Positions 1 to 5,041 of a DNA stretch of 64,000 nt are shown here, piece by piece (the first letter of the stretch is position 1; every line of letters begins with the position of its first letter). The position numbers and the translations under genes are program-made. The notes under the pieces were generated by a model. That model was not told the origin of the DNA, did no database searches, and was given only the letters and a program-made list of their open reading frames with translations. Source of the stretch: JANQQN01 sp964519665 (GTDB taxonomy: Bacteria; Myxococcota; Kuafuiibacteriia; Kuafuiibacteriales; Kuafuiibacteriaceae); contig CAZFIV010000027.1 in NCBI GenBank assembly GCA_964519665.1, forward strand, positions 5,878 to 69,877, written 5' to 3'.

Positions 1-385
1 CCCGTAAGGGCTCCCTTCGCCCGTCGGACAGAACCAGCCGGACCTCGTGGTCGCCGACCTCGACCCGACGGACGAAAATCGGAGCACCTTCGATCTCCAC
101 GAAAGCCCAATTGACCTTGTTCTTGAGCACGTAGCGGCCATTTTCGTGCCGCTCGACCCACATGTCGAAGCTTCGGCTCACCCCTTCGTGGTCGATGGGT
201 TCGCCCTCGTGAAACCAGCGCCCCTGTCGGTCGCGGCGGATCGATGTCTCGACGGAGAAGCCGGGCGGAAGCCGGGGTTGTCCGCGGACCGGGTGGAGGT
301 CGTCGTCCGGGTTTGGTCGCTCACCGGGCGGCTCCACCGGGCCCAACGGCGATTTCGGAGCGGACGGATCTGCGGGAGTGCCCAT
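1..385 (-). CDS. DUF1285-like protein, 3' end cut by window edge
   Basis: A reverse-strand frame stays open from the ATG at 385 to the window edge, giving at least 128 residues without a stop. The proline-rich N-terminus (about 50 residues) is followed by a segment with GRWFHEGEPI, then RYVLKNKVNW and a VEIEGAPIFV strand. This order matches the N-terminal part of DUF1285 proteins, whose biochemical role is unknown. It lies 47 bases downstream of the M19 dipeptidase gene on the same strand and is probably co-transcribed with it. The C-terminal part is outside the window. The ATG is preceded by a weak GAG; an upstream in-frame TTG is possible. Confidence 0.72.
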   Translation of the reverse strand, partial: MGTPADPSAPKSPLGPVEPPGERPNPDDDLHPVRGQPRLPPGFSVETSIRRDRQGRWFHEGEPIDHEGVSRSFDMWVERHENGRYVLKNKVNWAFVEIEGAPIFVRRVEVGDHEVRLVLSDGRREPLR

Positions 386-432
386 CTCGGCCAACGTACC
401 GAGGCCGACGTCAGATGGCCACCGGCGGTGCT

Positions 433-1497
433 TCAAGGGCGCAAGTGCCCGAAGGCACGAAGGAAATTGCCGCCCAAGATCTTTCCTATCCGGTCCGACG
501 ACCAACCCGCTGACAACATGTACTGCACCAAGCGCGGGTAAGCCTCGGCGGTGCGAAGGTCGGCCGGCGGAATGATGGCCCCGTCGTAGTCGCTCCCGAG
601 CGATGCGAAGTCTTCGCCAACCACGTTGATGATGTGCTCGAGGTGAGCCAAGACCATCCGACCGTCCGAGTAGCCGTGTTCGCCCCGAAGGAAGTGGCTT
701 GCGAAGATGACGCCCACGGTACCGCCCGTATCGGCGATCGCCTTCAGCTGTGCATCGTCGAGGTTTCGCCACATCGGGGTCACGCCCTTCACGCCGGTAT
801 GCGTGTCGATGAGCGGTTGGGTCTTGTCGTGAGCGTCGACCGCATCCCAGAAACCGTCGGGGTGAATATGCGCGAGGTCCACGAACACCCGTTCGGCGTT
901 CAGAATCTCGATGAAGCGCCGACCATCGGGCGTCAGGCCCTTGGAGCGTCGCCAGGTGGGGATCGGTGTCGAAGCCACACCGAGCCGAGAGTGGGTGAGG
1001 TGAACCACAGTGACCCGCGTGATCATCTGGTCGGGCACCGATGCGACCGACTCGGGCGCTCCATCGAAGCAATTGCCCCCTTGCACGGCGAGCAAACAAG
1101 CGTGACGTCCACCTTCGCGCGCCGCCCGGTACTCGGTGAGGTTACGGACGACCTGGAGCCGAGGCTGTCGCTCGATCCACCCGGTCAGGGCCGCCAAATT
1201 ATGCTCGAAGGTTCGCCATCGCCCCTTAGCGGACCGAAACGGATTGGTGGTCATCGACCACATGGCTCCGGTCAGGCCGGCCGAAAGGGCCCTCGGAACG
1301 TCGAGGTGTCCAAAGAAGCGCCCGCCGAAGAGGCCTTCTCGATGACGCTGCCCAGGGTCGTATCCGAATAGCCGAACCGGGATGAAAGTGTCGATGTGCA
1401 GGTCGATGAGGTCGCTGCGTCGCGCTAGCTCGACCGCCTCGGTGGACACACCCAGTCGCCGGGCCACCGTGCCGATATCGTCTACAGCCGGATCCAT
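433..1497 (-). CDS. Membrane dipeptidase family protein (peptidase M19)
   Basis: This is an M19 renal-dipeptidase-type metalloenzyme of about 354 residues, a TIM barrel with a binuclear zinc site that usually cleaves dipeptides or related amides. The HxD pair is seen in DLHIDTF (about residue 34), a histidine in VDLAHIHPDGF, another in IDTHTGVKG, and the late GSDYDGA motif. The family's bridging glutamate normally lies in an EGG motif; here the equivalent segment reads VQGGNCF, a Glu to Gln change, so activity or metal number may be altered. The frame extends upstream, but I chose ATG 1497 because the extra 12 residues are basic and unlike the family. No signal peptide is visible. Confidence 0.88.
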   Translation of the reverse strand: MDPAVDDIGTVARRLGVSTEAVELARRSDLIDLHIDTFIPVRLFGYDPGQRHREGLFGGRFFGHLDVPRALSAGLTGAMWSMTTNPFRSAKGRWRTFEHNLAALTGWIERQPRLQVVRNLTEYRAAREGGRHACLLAVQGGNCFDGAPESVASVPDQMITRVTVVHLTHSRLGVASTPIPTWRRSKGLTPDGRRFIEILNAERVFVDLAHIHPDGFWDAVDAHDKTQPLIDTHTGVKGVTPMWRNLDDAQLKAIADTGGTVGVIFASHFLRGEHGYSDGRMVLAHLEHIINVVGEDFASLGSDYDGAIIPPADLRTAEAYPRLVQYMLSAGWSSDRIGKILGGNFLRAFGHLRP

Positions 1498-1830
1498 GCC
1501 CCGGCTATAGCGCCCGCGTGACCATCGTGCCATGCGCCGGTGTGGCTTCGAACGAGGTCACGGACGGCGCCCGCGGTCCGACTATGGCCTCGAAACTGAG
1601 AAAAATCGCCACCGAGGCCTCGCCCGCGTGCGGCCACGGGCCCCGGCGATGAAGCGGACGATGGACGACGACGGTGCTCGTCGGCCTCGGTAGCGGGGGC
1701 GTTTTGGTAACGGTCGCGGCACGTGATTGCTGCGACGGCGACGCCACGGCACAATGGTCAAGATCGCCCCGCGGTGCCGGCCTCGCCCCGCTCGGCCCGG
1801 CGGTTGGGTCGTTGAAGAAGATGGAACGTT
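1498..1830. other. Intergenic region without a recognised gene
   Basis: This 333-base GC-rich spacer lies between divergently oriented genes (M19 dipeptidase on minus, inositol phosphatase on plus). Several short open frames cross it on both strands, but all are arginine-rich and unlike proteins. It presumably contains both promoters. I see no convincing hexamer pair, repeat or RNA. Confidence 0.5.
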
Positions 1831-2628
1831 ATGGTCTCGGTTGATGACATTAGAAACCGCCTCGCCGAAGCAGAGCGCATCGTCCGCAAGGCCGGCCGGC
1901 TCTCCCGGCATCACTTCGCGCACCTAGGAGAGCTCCAGATCGAGCGAAAAGGGCTCCAAGATTACGTTTCCGCCGCCGACCGAGAGGTCGAGGAGCTCAT
2001 CTGTGAAGAGCTCGCCCAAGTCTATCCGGGCGAAGCTTTCATGGGCGAAGAAACCGGTGGCCGGGCCACCGACCCCGTGTGGGTGAGTGATCCGATCGAC
2101 GGGACCACCAATTTCCTACGCGCCCTTCCGCTGTACGGCATCTCTTTGGCGTTCGTACGTGAGGCTCAGACCGAGCTCGGCGTCATTTACCTTCCGCAGC
2201 TCGACGAACTCTATCTCGCGAGCCGAGGAGGACCGGCGCTGATGAACGGTAAGCCGGTCCAAGTGCGATCCAGCGGTGGCCTGAACGAGTCGCTGATCAT
2301 CATCGGGTACGATCCGACCCGCCCGCGAGGCGATTTCTTCCGCTATCTGGATCGCTTGTTCGACGCGCAATGCGAGTTTCGTCGATTCGGTTCCGCCACC
2401 TTCGGGCTCTGTTTGGTCGCATCGGGTCGAGTCGATGCCTTCTGGCAGCAACACTTGAAGCCTTGGGACGCACTGGCCGGACTTCTCATCGTCGAGCGCG
2501 CCGGCGGCCGAGTCAGCGACTTTCTGTCGGACGACGGTCTCGGCCGCGGAAGCTCCGTCCTCGCCGCTTCCAGCGAGATCGCCGATGAACTCAGCGCGCT
2601 TCTCGAAATCCCGCTCAAACGTACTTAG
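1831..2628 (+). CDS. Inositol monophosphatase / 3'(2'),5'-bisphosphate nucleotidase family protein
   Basis: A 265-residue Mg-dependent phosphatase of the IMPase/CysQ/FBPase superfamily. The metal-binding motifs are present in order: GEETGG (around residue 73), WVSDPIDGTTNF (around 85-96) and the C-terminal LKPWDALAG with RAGGRVSDF. The length is typical. The sequence cannot distinguish inositol-1-phosphate from 3'-phosphoadenosine 5'-phosphate as substrate; the Glu-Glu-Thr motif fits either. ATG 1831 follows a GGAA four bases upstream. The gene stands alone, with a GC-rich hairpin about 40 bases after its stop. Confidence 0.9.
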   Translation: MVSVDDIRNRLAEAERIVRKAGRLSRHHFAHLGELQIERKGLQDYVSAADREVEELICEELAQVYPGEAFMGEETGGRATDPVWVSDPIDGTTNFLRALPLYGISLAFVREAQTELGVIYLPQLDELYLASRGGPALMNGKPVQVRSSGGLNESLIIIGYDPTRPRGDFFRYLDRLFDAQCEFRRFGSATFGLCLVASGRVDAFWQQHLKPWDALAGLLIVERAGGRVSDFLSDDGLGRGSSVLAASSEIADELSALLEIPLKRT

Positions 2629-2664
2629 CCACCTCGGCGTTTATATCTTAAAGCAAAGCTGACT

Positions 2665-2699
2665 TCCGGGCGGGCCGCGCTTGCGGGGACCGCCCCGGA
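2665..2699 (+). terminator. GC-rich hairpin after the inositol phosphatase gene
   Basis: An outer stem pairs TCCGGGCGG (2665-2673) with CCGCCCCGGA (2690-2699) with one bulged C. An inner CCGC-GCTT-GCGG hairpin caps it. The run after it is pyrimidine-rich (GTTCTTCTTC) rather than a pure U tract, so termination is likely but not certain. It separates the phosphatase gene from the tRNA array unit. Confidence 0.45.
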
Positions 2700-2775
2700 C
2701 GTTCTTCTTCGAAAGTCTCGGTTCCAGGGCCGGAGACTGTGATCTTTCTCGTCTTGACTTTCCAAGAGCAGACGG

Positions 2776-2795
2776 GCACGCGCGCGCACGCGCGT
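2776..2795. repeat. Alternating purine-pyrimidine run
   Basis: Twenty bases alternate strictly purine/pyrimidine, almost all GC dinucleotides, about 60-80 bases upstream of the tRNA array promoter. Such runs can adopt Z-DNA under negative supercoiling. A regulatory role is speculation. Confidence 0.4.
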
Positions 2796-2857
2796 CTTCC
2801 TTATTGAAGGTCTCGCGCTAACTCGCTGAAAAATCTGAACTTTTTTAATTTGTCGGG

Positions 2858-2886
2858 TTGACTGGCTCTACGGGCTCTCATAGGCT
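2858..2886 (+). promoter_or_regulatory. Candidate sigma70 promoter of the tRNA array unit
   Basis: TTGACT at 2858-2863 (5 of 6 matches to the -35 consensus) is separated by exactly 17 bases from TAGGCT at 2881-2886 (a weak -10). An A/T-rich stretch (CTTTTTTAATTTG), unusual in this GC-rich window, lies just upstream and could act as an UP element. Transcription would start near 2893 and read into a CGGGG-CGCA-CCCCG hairpin (2899-2912), then the first small ORF and the tRNAs. Confidence 0.5.
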
Positions 2887-2937
2887 GCGTTTCGTCAACG
2901 GGGCGCACCCCGACGACAAATTCTAGAAAGGAGCCCG

Positions 2938-3144
2938 ATGATGGTCGAAGTAATGGTCAAAGTGATGAATCGCACCCGTATTCGCACAAATGACTTGGAA
3001 CACCTCCAAGGCATCGCCTTCGGAGCAGCAGGCGGTTTCGCCGGCGCACTCGTCGTCGGGACTCCGTCCCCCAAACCCACGGAAAAGCTGGGTTGCCTAG
3101 AGAGCTGGCGAGCGGACGATACCTACTCGCGGCACCGAATCTGA
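2938..3144 (+). CDS. Small protein of unknown function at the head of the tRNA array
   Basis: A 68-residue ORF opens with tandem ATGs (2938 and 2941) behind a strong AAAGGAG Shine-Dalgarno 4-7 bases upstream, which is the main reason to believe it is translated. The N-terminal half is basic and Met/Val-rich. Residues about 25-41 are a glycine/alanine-rich hydrophobic stretch (IAFGAAGGFAGALVVG) that could be one short membrane segment. The C-terminal third is polar. I recognise no family. Its stop codon (3142-3144) directly abuts a predicted three-way-junction RNA. It may encode a real peptide or serve as a translated leader for the array. Confidence 0.5.
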   Translation: MMVEVMVKVMNRTRIRTNDLEHLQGIAFGAAGGFAGALVVGTPSPKPTEKLGCLESWRADDTYSRHRI

Positions 3145-3201
3145 CCGAGCTCTTCTGACCTCGGTCGTAACCGACTGAGGTCTGTTCGTAAGAACGCTCG
3201 G
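3145..3201 (+). ncRNA. Predicted three-way-junction structured RNA in the tRNA array
   Basis: CCGAGC (3145-3150) pairs perfectly with GCTCGG (3196-3201). Inside lie a 10-bp hairpin (3158-3181, one G-U pair, TAAC loop) and a 4-bp GTTC-GTAA-GAAC hairpin (3184-3195) with a GNRA-type loop. Together they form a closed 57-nt junction. No T-loop motif is present, so it is not an ordinary tRNA. Given the downstream Ro60 gene it could be a Ro60 ligand, but it could also be a processing or leader structure. The pairing is seen directly; the function is unknown. Confidence 0.4.
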
Positions 3202-3263
3202 GTTTCCTCAAAAAGCGAAGCATCTGCGGCATCGCCGAAACCTCCTCAGTCTCGAACATCATT

Positions 3264-3350
3264 GGGTCGGTAGTCCGGTAAGGAATCCCGGGGCCGCCGC
3301 GTAGGCGATCGTCCTCACAGACCGAGAGGGTTCGAGTCCCTCCCGATCCA
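3264..3350 (+). ncRNA. tRNA-like element lacking a recognisable anticodon arm (pseudo-tRNA or Y RNA candidate)
   Basis: A 7-bp acceptor-like stem pairs GGGTCGG (3264-3270) with CCGATCC (3343-3349), with one G-U. A perfect T arm is present (GAGGG, TTCGAGT loop, CCCTC at 3326-3342). A short D-like arm (TCC, GGTAA loop, GGA) follows the acceptor. The roughly 40 bases between the D-like arm and T arm contain no 5-bp/7-nt anticodon arm in any register I tried; they hold a CGCC-GCGTA-GGCG hairpin and a GTC/GAC hairpin. The 87-nt length would suit a class II tRNA, but no Ser, Leu, Tyr or Sec anticodon can be placed. Bacterial YrlA Y RNAs mimic tRNA in just this way, and a Ro60 gene lies 1.7 kb downstream. 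Confidence 0.45.
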
Positions 3351-3386
3351 TCGATGAGATCTGTGACAACCGAACATGAGCGCAAT

Positions 3387-3458
3387 GGGACCGTAGGTTA
3401 ATGCGTAGACTAGCGGGCTTTTACCCCGCAGGTGAGGGTTCGATTCCCTCCGGTCCCC
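3387..3458 (+). tRNA. tRNA-Lys(TTT), divergent
   Basis: The acceptor stem is perfect (GGGACCG with CGGTCCC). The D arm is GGTT/GACT with two wobbles and an 8-nt loop reading GCG where GG is usual. The anticodon arm is GCGGG, loop CTTTTAC, CCCGC, placing TTT at positions 34-36. The variable loop has 4 nt. The T arm is GAGGG, TTCGATT, CCCTC. The gene is 72 nt long. The discriminator is C and no CCA is encoded. The weak D stem and missing G18-G19 pair make it non-canonical, but all four arms can form. Confidence 0.75.
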
Positions 3459-3460
3459 AC

Positions 3461-3487
3461 ATCGTTCGAAGCCCCGTTTCGAACGAT
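3461..3487 (+). terminator. 10-bp hairpin between tRNA-Lys and tRNA-Asp
   Basis: ATCGTTCGAA (3461-3470) and TTCGAACGAT (3478-3487) form a perfect 10-bp stem with a 7-nt loop. It is followed by TGCTTTT. It could be a partial terminator, giving more of the proximal tRNA, or an RNase III processing site. It starts two bases after the tRNA-Lys discriminator. Confidence 0.45.
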
Positions 3488-3494
3488 TGCTTTT

Positions 3495-3567
3495 GGTCTC
3501 GTGGGCCAGCGGAGTGGCCGCCTGATTGTCAGTCAGGAGACCGCGGGTTCGAATCCCGCCGGGACCG
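3495..3567 (+). tRNA. tRNA-Asp(GTC)
   Basis: All arms are strong. The acceptor pairs GGTCTCG with CGGGACC (one T-G). The D arm is a perfect GGCC/GGCC with an 8-nt loop containing GG. The anticodon arm is CCTGA, loop TTGTCAG, TCAGG, giving anticodon GTC. The variable loop is AGACC. The T arm is GCGGG, TTCGAAT, CCCGC. The discriminator is G, as expected for Asp. No CCA is encoded. This is the most canonical tRNA of the array. Confidence 0.9.
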
Positions 3568-3592
3568 TGCGCGTGTCCCTCGCCAAGGAAAA

Positions 3593-3631
3593 CGGACATG
3601 GTGTCCGACCCGATAGCGGGACTGCATCGGG
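3593..3631 (+). other. Two short hairpins downstream of tRNA-Asp
   Basis: CGGACA (3593-3598) pairs with TGTCCG (3602-3607) over a 3-nt loop. CCCGAT (3609-3614) pairs with ATCGGG (3626-3631). They sit between the tRNA and the Shine-Dalgarno of the next ORF and could be processing signals. Confidence 0.35.
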
Positions 3632-3669
3632 GACCACCGACGACGTTCGCGCGCAACTATAGGAGAACA

Positions 3670-3921
3670 GTGGAACGCCCAACCAAACAGGCCCTTCGGC
3701 TCTGGCGAACTCCCGAAGCGGCCCCTGAACAACGCTACCGAGACTTCTTGGAGTATCAACAAGGCCGGCGAGATGGTCGACTCGGCAATCCGCGGGCGAG
3801 GTTATCGCCGGCATATGTCTTAGGTTTCGAATTAGGACGGCTGACCCGCGGGTCGGGCCGCACAGACTCGGCCGACGCGTTCCGCGACGGCATCATGGAA
3901 GACAAATCGTGCCGTCGCTGA
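3670..3921 (+). CDS. Small protein of unknown function inside the tRNA array
   Basis: A longer open frame begins inside tRNA-Asp, but the likely start is GTG 3670, seven bases after the start of a textbook AGGAGA; that gives 83 residues. It is rich in charged and aromatic residues: a YRDFLEYQQGRRDGR segment and a YVLGFELGRLTRG segment suggest two amphipathic helices with a repeated Gly-Arg pattern. No signal peptide, membrane segment or known motif is visible, and I recognise no family. It lies between tRNA-Asp and tRNA-Trp on the same strand, so tRNA and mRNA would share a transcript. It resembles the small ORFs interspersed among phage tRNAs in style only. Confidence 0.6.
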   Translation: MERPTKQALRLWRTPEAAPEQRYRDFLEYQQGRRDGRLGNPRARLSPAYVLGFELGRLTRGSGRTDSADAFRDGIMEDKSCRR

Positions 3922-3959
3922 AGTACAGGTCCGTCAACCTGACTTGGCGACGCACCATT

Positions 3960-4031
3960 AGGGTGATGATGTCATGGCGAGCATAGCGGTTTCCAAAACC
4001 GCCGGTAGAGGTTCGAATCCTCTTCACCCTG
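3960..4031 (+). tRNA. tRNA-Trp(CCA)
   Basis: The acceptor is perfect (AGGGTGA with TCACCCT). The D arm is ATGT/GCAT with loop CATGGCGA containing GG. The anticodon arm is GCGGT, loop TTCCAAA, ACCGC, giving anticodon CCA for the UGG codon. The variable loop is CGGT. The T arm is AGAGG, TTCGAAT, CCTCT. The discriminator is G. No 3' CCA is encoded. All stems are intact, so it should be functional. Confidence 0.88.
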
Positions 4032-4110
4032 GCGCGCGGAGTGGGTTTCGCCCGGTTTTCTCGGGACCGGCGCCGCTGGTGCAATGCCAGCCTCCGCCCT
4101 TTTCGCTTGC
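4031..4110 (+). other. Hairpin-dense spacer after tRNA-Trp
   Basis: Several short stems can form: GGCGC with GCGCC (4070-4074), CCGGT with ACCGG, and GCTGG with CCAGC over a 7-nt loop that looks like an anticodon arm but has G instead of T at position 33. No T arm follows, so I do not call a tRNA. GC-rich sequence gives such stems by chance. Confidence 0.25.
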
Positions 4111-4133
4111 AACAACTGCTGCGGGCCGAACGG

Positions 4134-4171
4134 GTAAAGTCAATACGTTGACATCATGGATGTCGCTTTAC
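4134..4171 (+). ncRNA. Second predicted three-way-junction RNA in the tRNA array
   Basis: GTAAAG (4134-4139) pairs with CTTTAC (4166-4171). It encloses TCAA-TACG-TTGA (4140-4151) and CATC-ATG-GATG (4152-4162), the latter extendable to GACATC/GATGTC. All three stems are perfect Watson-Crick. The layout (closing stem plus two hairpins) parallels the element at 3145-3201 although the sequences differ. An outer GGGT/ACCC pairing may extend the closing stem. The function is unknown. Confidence 0.4.
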
Positions 4172-4233
4172 TCATCAACCCGCCCGTCAGCGCCCACGCG
4201 CGATCGGTCATCGAGCCGAAACGCGTCGAAACA

Positions 4234-4306
4234 GCACGTCCGGCCGTCTGGCGATGGCGCCGGTCTTTCCAATCGGTAAAGCGGGGTTCGATTCCCCGGG
4301 CGTGCA
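4234..4306 (+). tRNA. tRNA-Glu(TTC)
   Basis: The acceptor pairs GCACGTC with GGCGTGC (one T-G). The D arm is GCCG/TGGC with loop TCTGGCGA containing GG. The anticodon arm is CCGGT, loop CTTTCCA, ATCGG, giving anticodon TTC; position 37 is C where A is usual. The variable loop is TAAAG. The T arm is CGGGG, TTCGATT, CCCCG. The discriminator is A and no CCA is encoded. Only three bases separate it from the next tRNA. Confidence 0.83.
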
Positions 4307-4309
4307 GAA

Positions 4310-4383
4310 GCCTGTGTGGACAAACTTGGTAGAGTCACCCGTTTCAGATGCGGGGTTTGGAGGTTCGAATCCTTCCGCGGGCA
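4310..4383 (+). tRNA. tRNA-Leu(CAG) with an atypical short variable loop
   Basis: The acceptor pairs GCCTGTG with CGCGGGC (two T-G pairs). The D stem is GAC/GTC with a long loop containing TTGGTAG, as in leucine tRNAs. The anticodon arm is CCCGT, loop TTCAGAT, GCGGG, placing CAG at 34-36. The T arm is GGAGG, TTCGAAT, CCTTC. The discriminator is A, as for Leu. Bacterial leucine tRNAs normally have a long class II variable arm; here the variable loop is only four bases (GTTT). The identity therefore rests on anticodon, D loop and discriminator, and charging by LeuRS is uncertain. No CCA is encoded. Confidence 0.72.
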
Positions 4384-4436
4384 ACTCACAAGATACGACG
4401 TCAACTCATGACTACGGCAAAGAAAGGAGGAGAACC

Positions 4437-4976
4437 GTGGAAACTTTGGTGCTGACCCATGCGTATCAGCCGGTCGATCGGATTTCATGGCAGCGCGCCA
4501 TCACCCTCTGGGCCACCGACAAGGTCGAAATCCTGGAGGCGTACGAAGACCGCAACGTCCGTTCGGTCTCGTTGGCGATCAACATGCCATCGGTCGTTCG
4601 CTTCGTCTATCAGATCCGAATCAAACGGGTCGGTGTGAAATTCTCTCGTGAGAACGTGTACACCCGTGACAAGGGCCGCTGCGCGTACTGCGGTACGAAG
4701 ATCAAGCGCTCCGAAGCGACCTACGACCACGTCGTTCCTCGAAGCCAGGGCGGTCCGACTCGATGGGACAACATCGTGATCGCCTGCTTGCCGTGTAATC
4801 AGCAAAAGGGTGGCCGCACGCCTCAGGAAGCGGGTTTGAGACTCCGCGTTCAACCCGAACGACCGAGGTCGCTGCCGCCCACCATGAGATTTACGCTGCC
4901 AGCGGGCGTTCCCGACTCCTGGAAGCAGTACCTGTACGACCTGCAGTACTGGAACGGAAGCCTCGACGAGGACTGA
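4437..4976 (+). CDS. HNH endonuclease family protein
   Basis: The gene starts at GTG 4437 behind a near-perfect AAAGGAGGA Shine-Dalgarno; longer readings overlap the tRNAs and are not credible. The 179-residue product starts with VLTHAYQPVDRISWQRA and continues with SVSLAINMPSVVRF, the N-terminal half of a widespread family of about 180-residue HNH proteins. The zinc/catalytic core follows at about residues 75-130: a CAYC pair, YDHVVPRSQGG (the His of HNH), WDNIVIACLPCNQQKGG. HNH enzymes nick or cut DNA or structured nucleic acid with one metal ion. The target is unknown. It is the first full-size protein gene after the tRNAs and lies 65 bases before the Ro60 gene. Confidence 0.88.
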   Translation: METLVLTHAYQPVDRISWQRAITLWATDKVEILEAYEDRNVRSVSLAINMPSVVRFVYQIRIKRVGVKFSRENVYTRDKGRCAYCGTKIKRSEATYDHVVPRSQGGPTRWDNIVIACLPCNQQKGGRTPQEAGLRLRVQPERPRSLPPTMRFTLPAGVPDSWKQYLYDLQYWNGSLDED

Positions 4977-4980
4977 GCCG

Positions 4981-5001
4981 CCCGGCAGGACTCCTGCCGG
5001 G
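4981..5001 (+). other. Perfect inverted repeat between HNH and Ro60 genes
   Basis: CCCGGCAGGA and TCCTGCCGGG flank a single C, giving a GC-rich hairpin directly after the HNH stop codon. No U tract follows, so it is more likely an mRNA stability or processing element than a terminator, and the Ro60 gene can still be read from the same transcript. Confidence 0.5.
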
Positions 5002-5041
5002 CGCCCCTCAGCGCTCGACTCGGGGCCATCGGAGGCAATCC

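Noticed and set aside
3264..3350. Selenocysteine, serine, leucine or tyrosine tRNA
   Set aside because: No 8-bp acceptor for Sec, no usable anticodon stem of 5 bp with a 7-nt loop, and no matching anticodon could be placed.
3526..3669. N-terminal extension of the 83-residue ORF through tRNA-Asp
   Set aside because: It would be translated from inside the tRNA; the GTG at 3670 has an ideal Shine-Dalgarno.
4049..4110. Anticodon-like hairpin GCTGG/CCAGC with a 7-nt loop
   Set aside because: Position 33 is G instead of T and no T arm or acceptor stem can be paired with it.
4254..4436. N-terminal extension of the HNH protein across tRNA-Glu and tRNA-Leu
   Set aside because: The extra residues come from tRNA sequence; GTG 4437 has AAAGGAGGA directly upstream and gives the usual family length.
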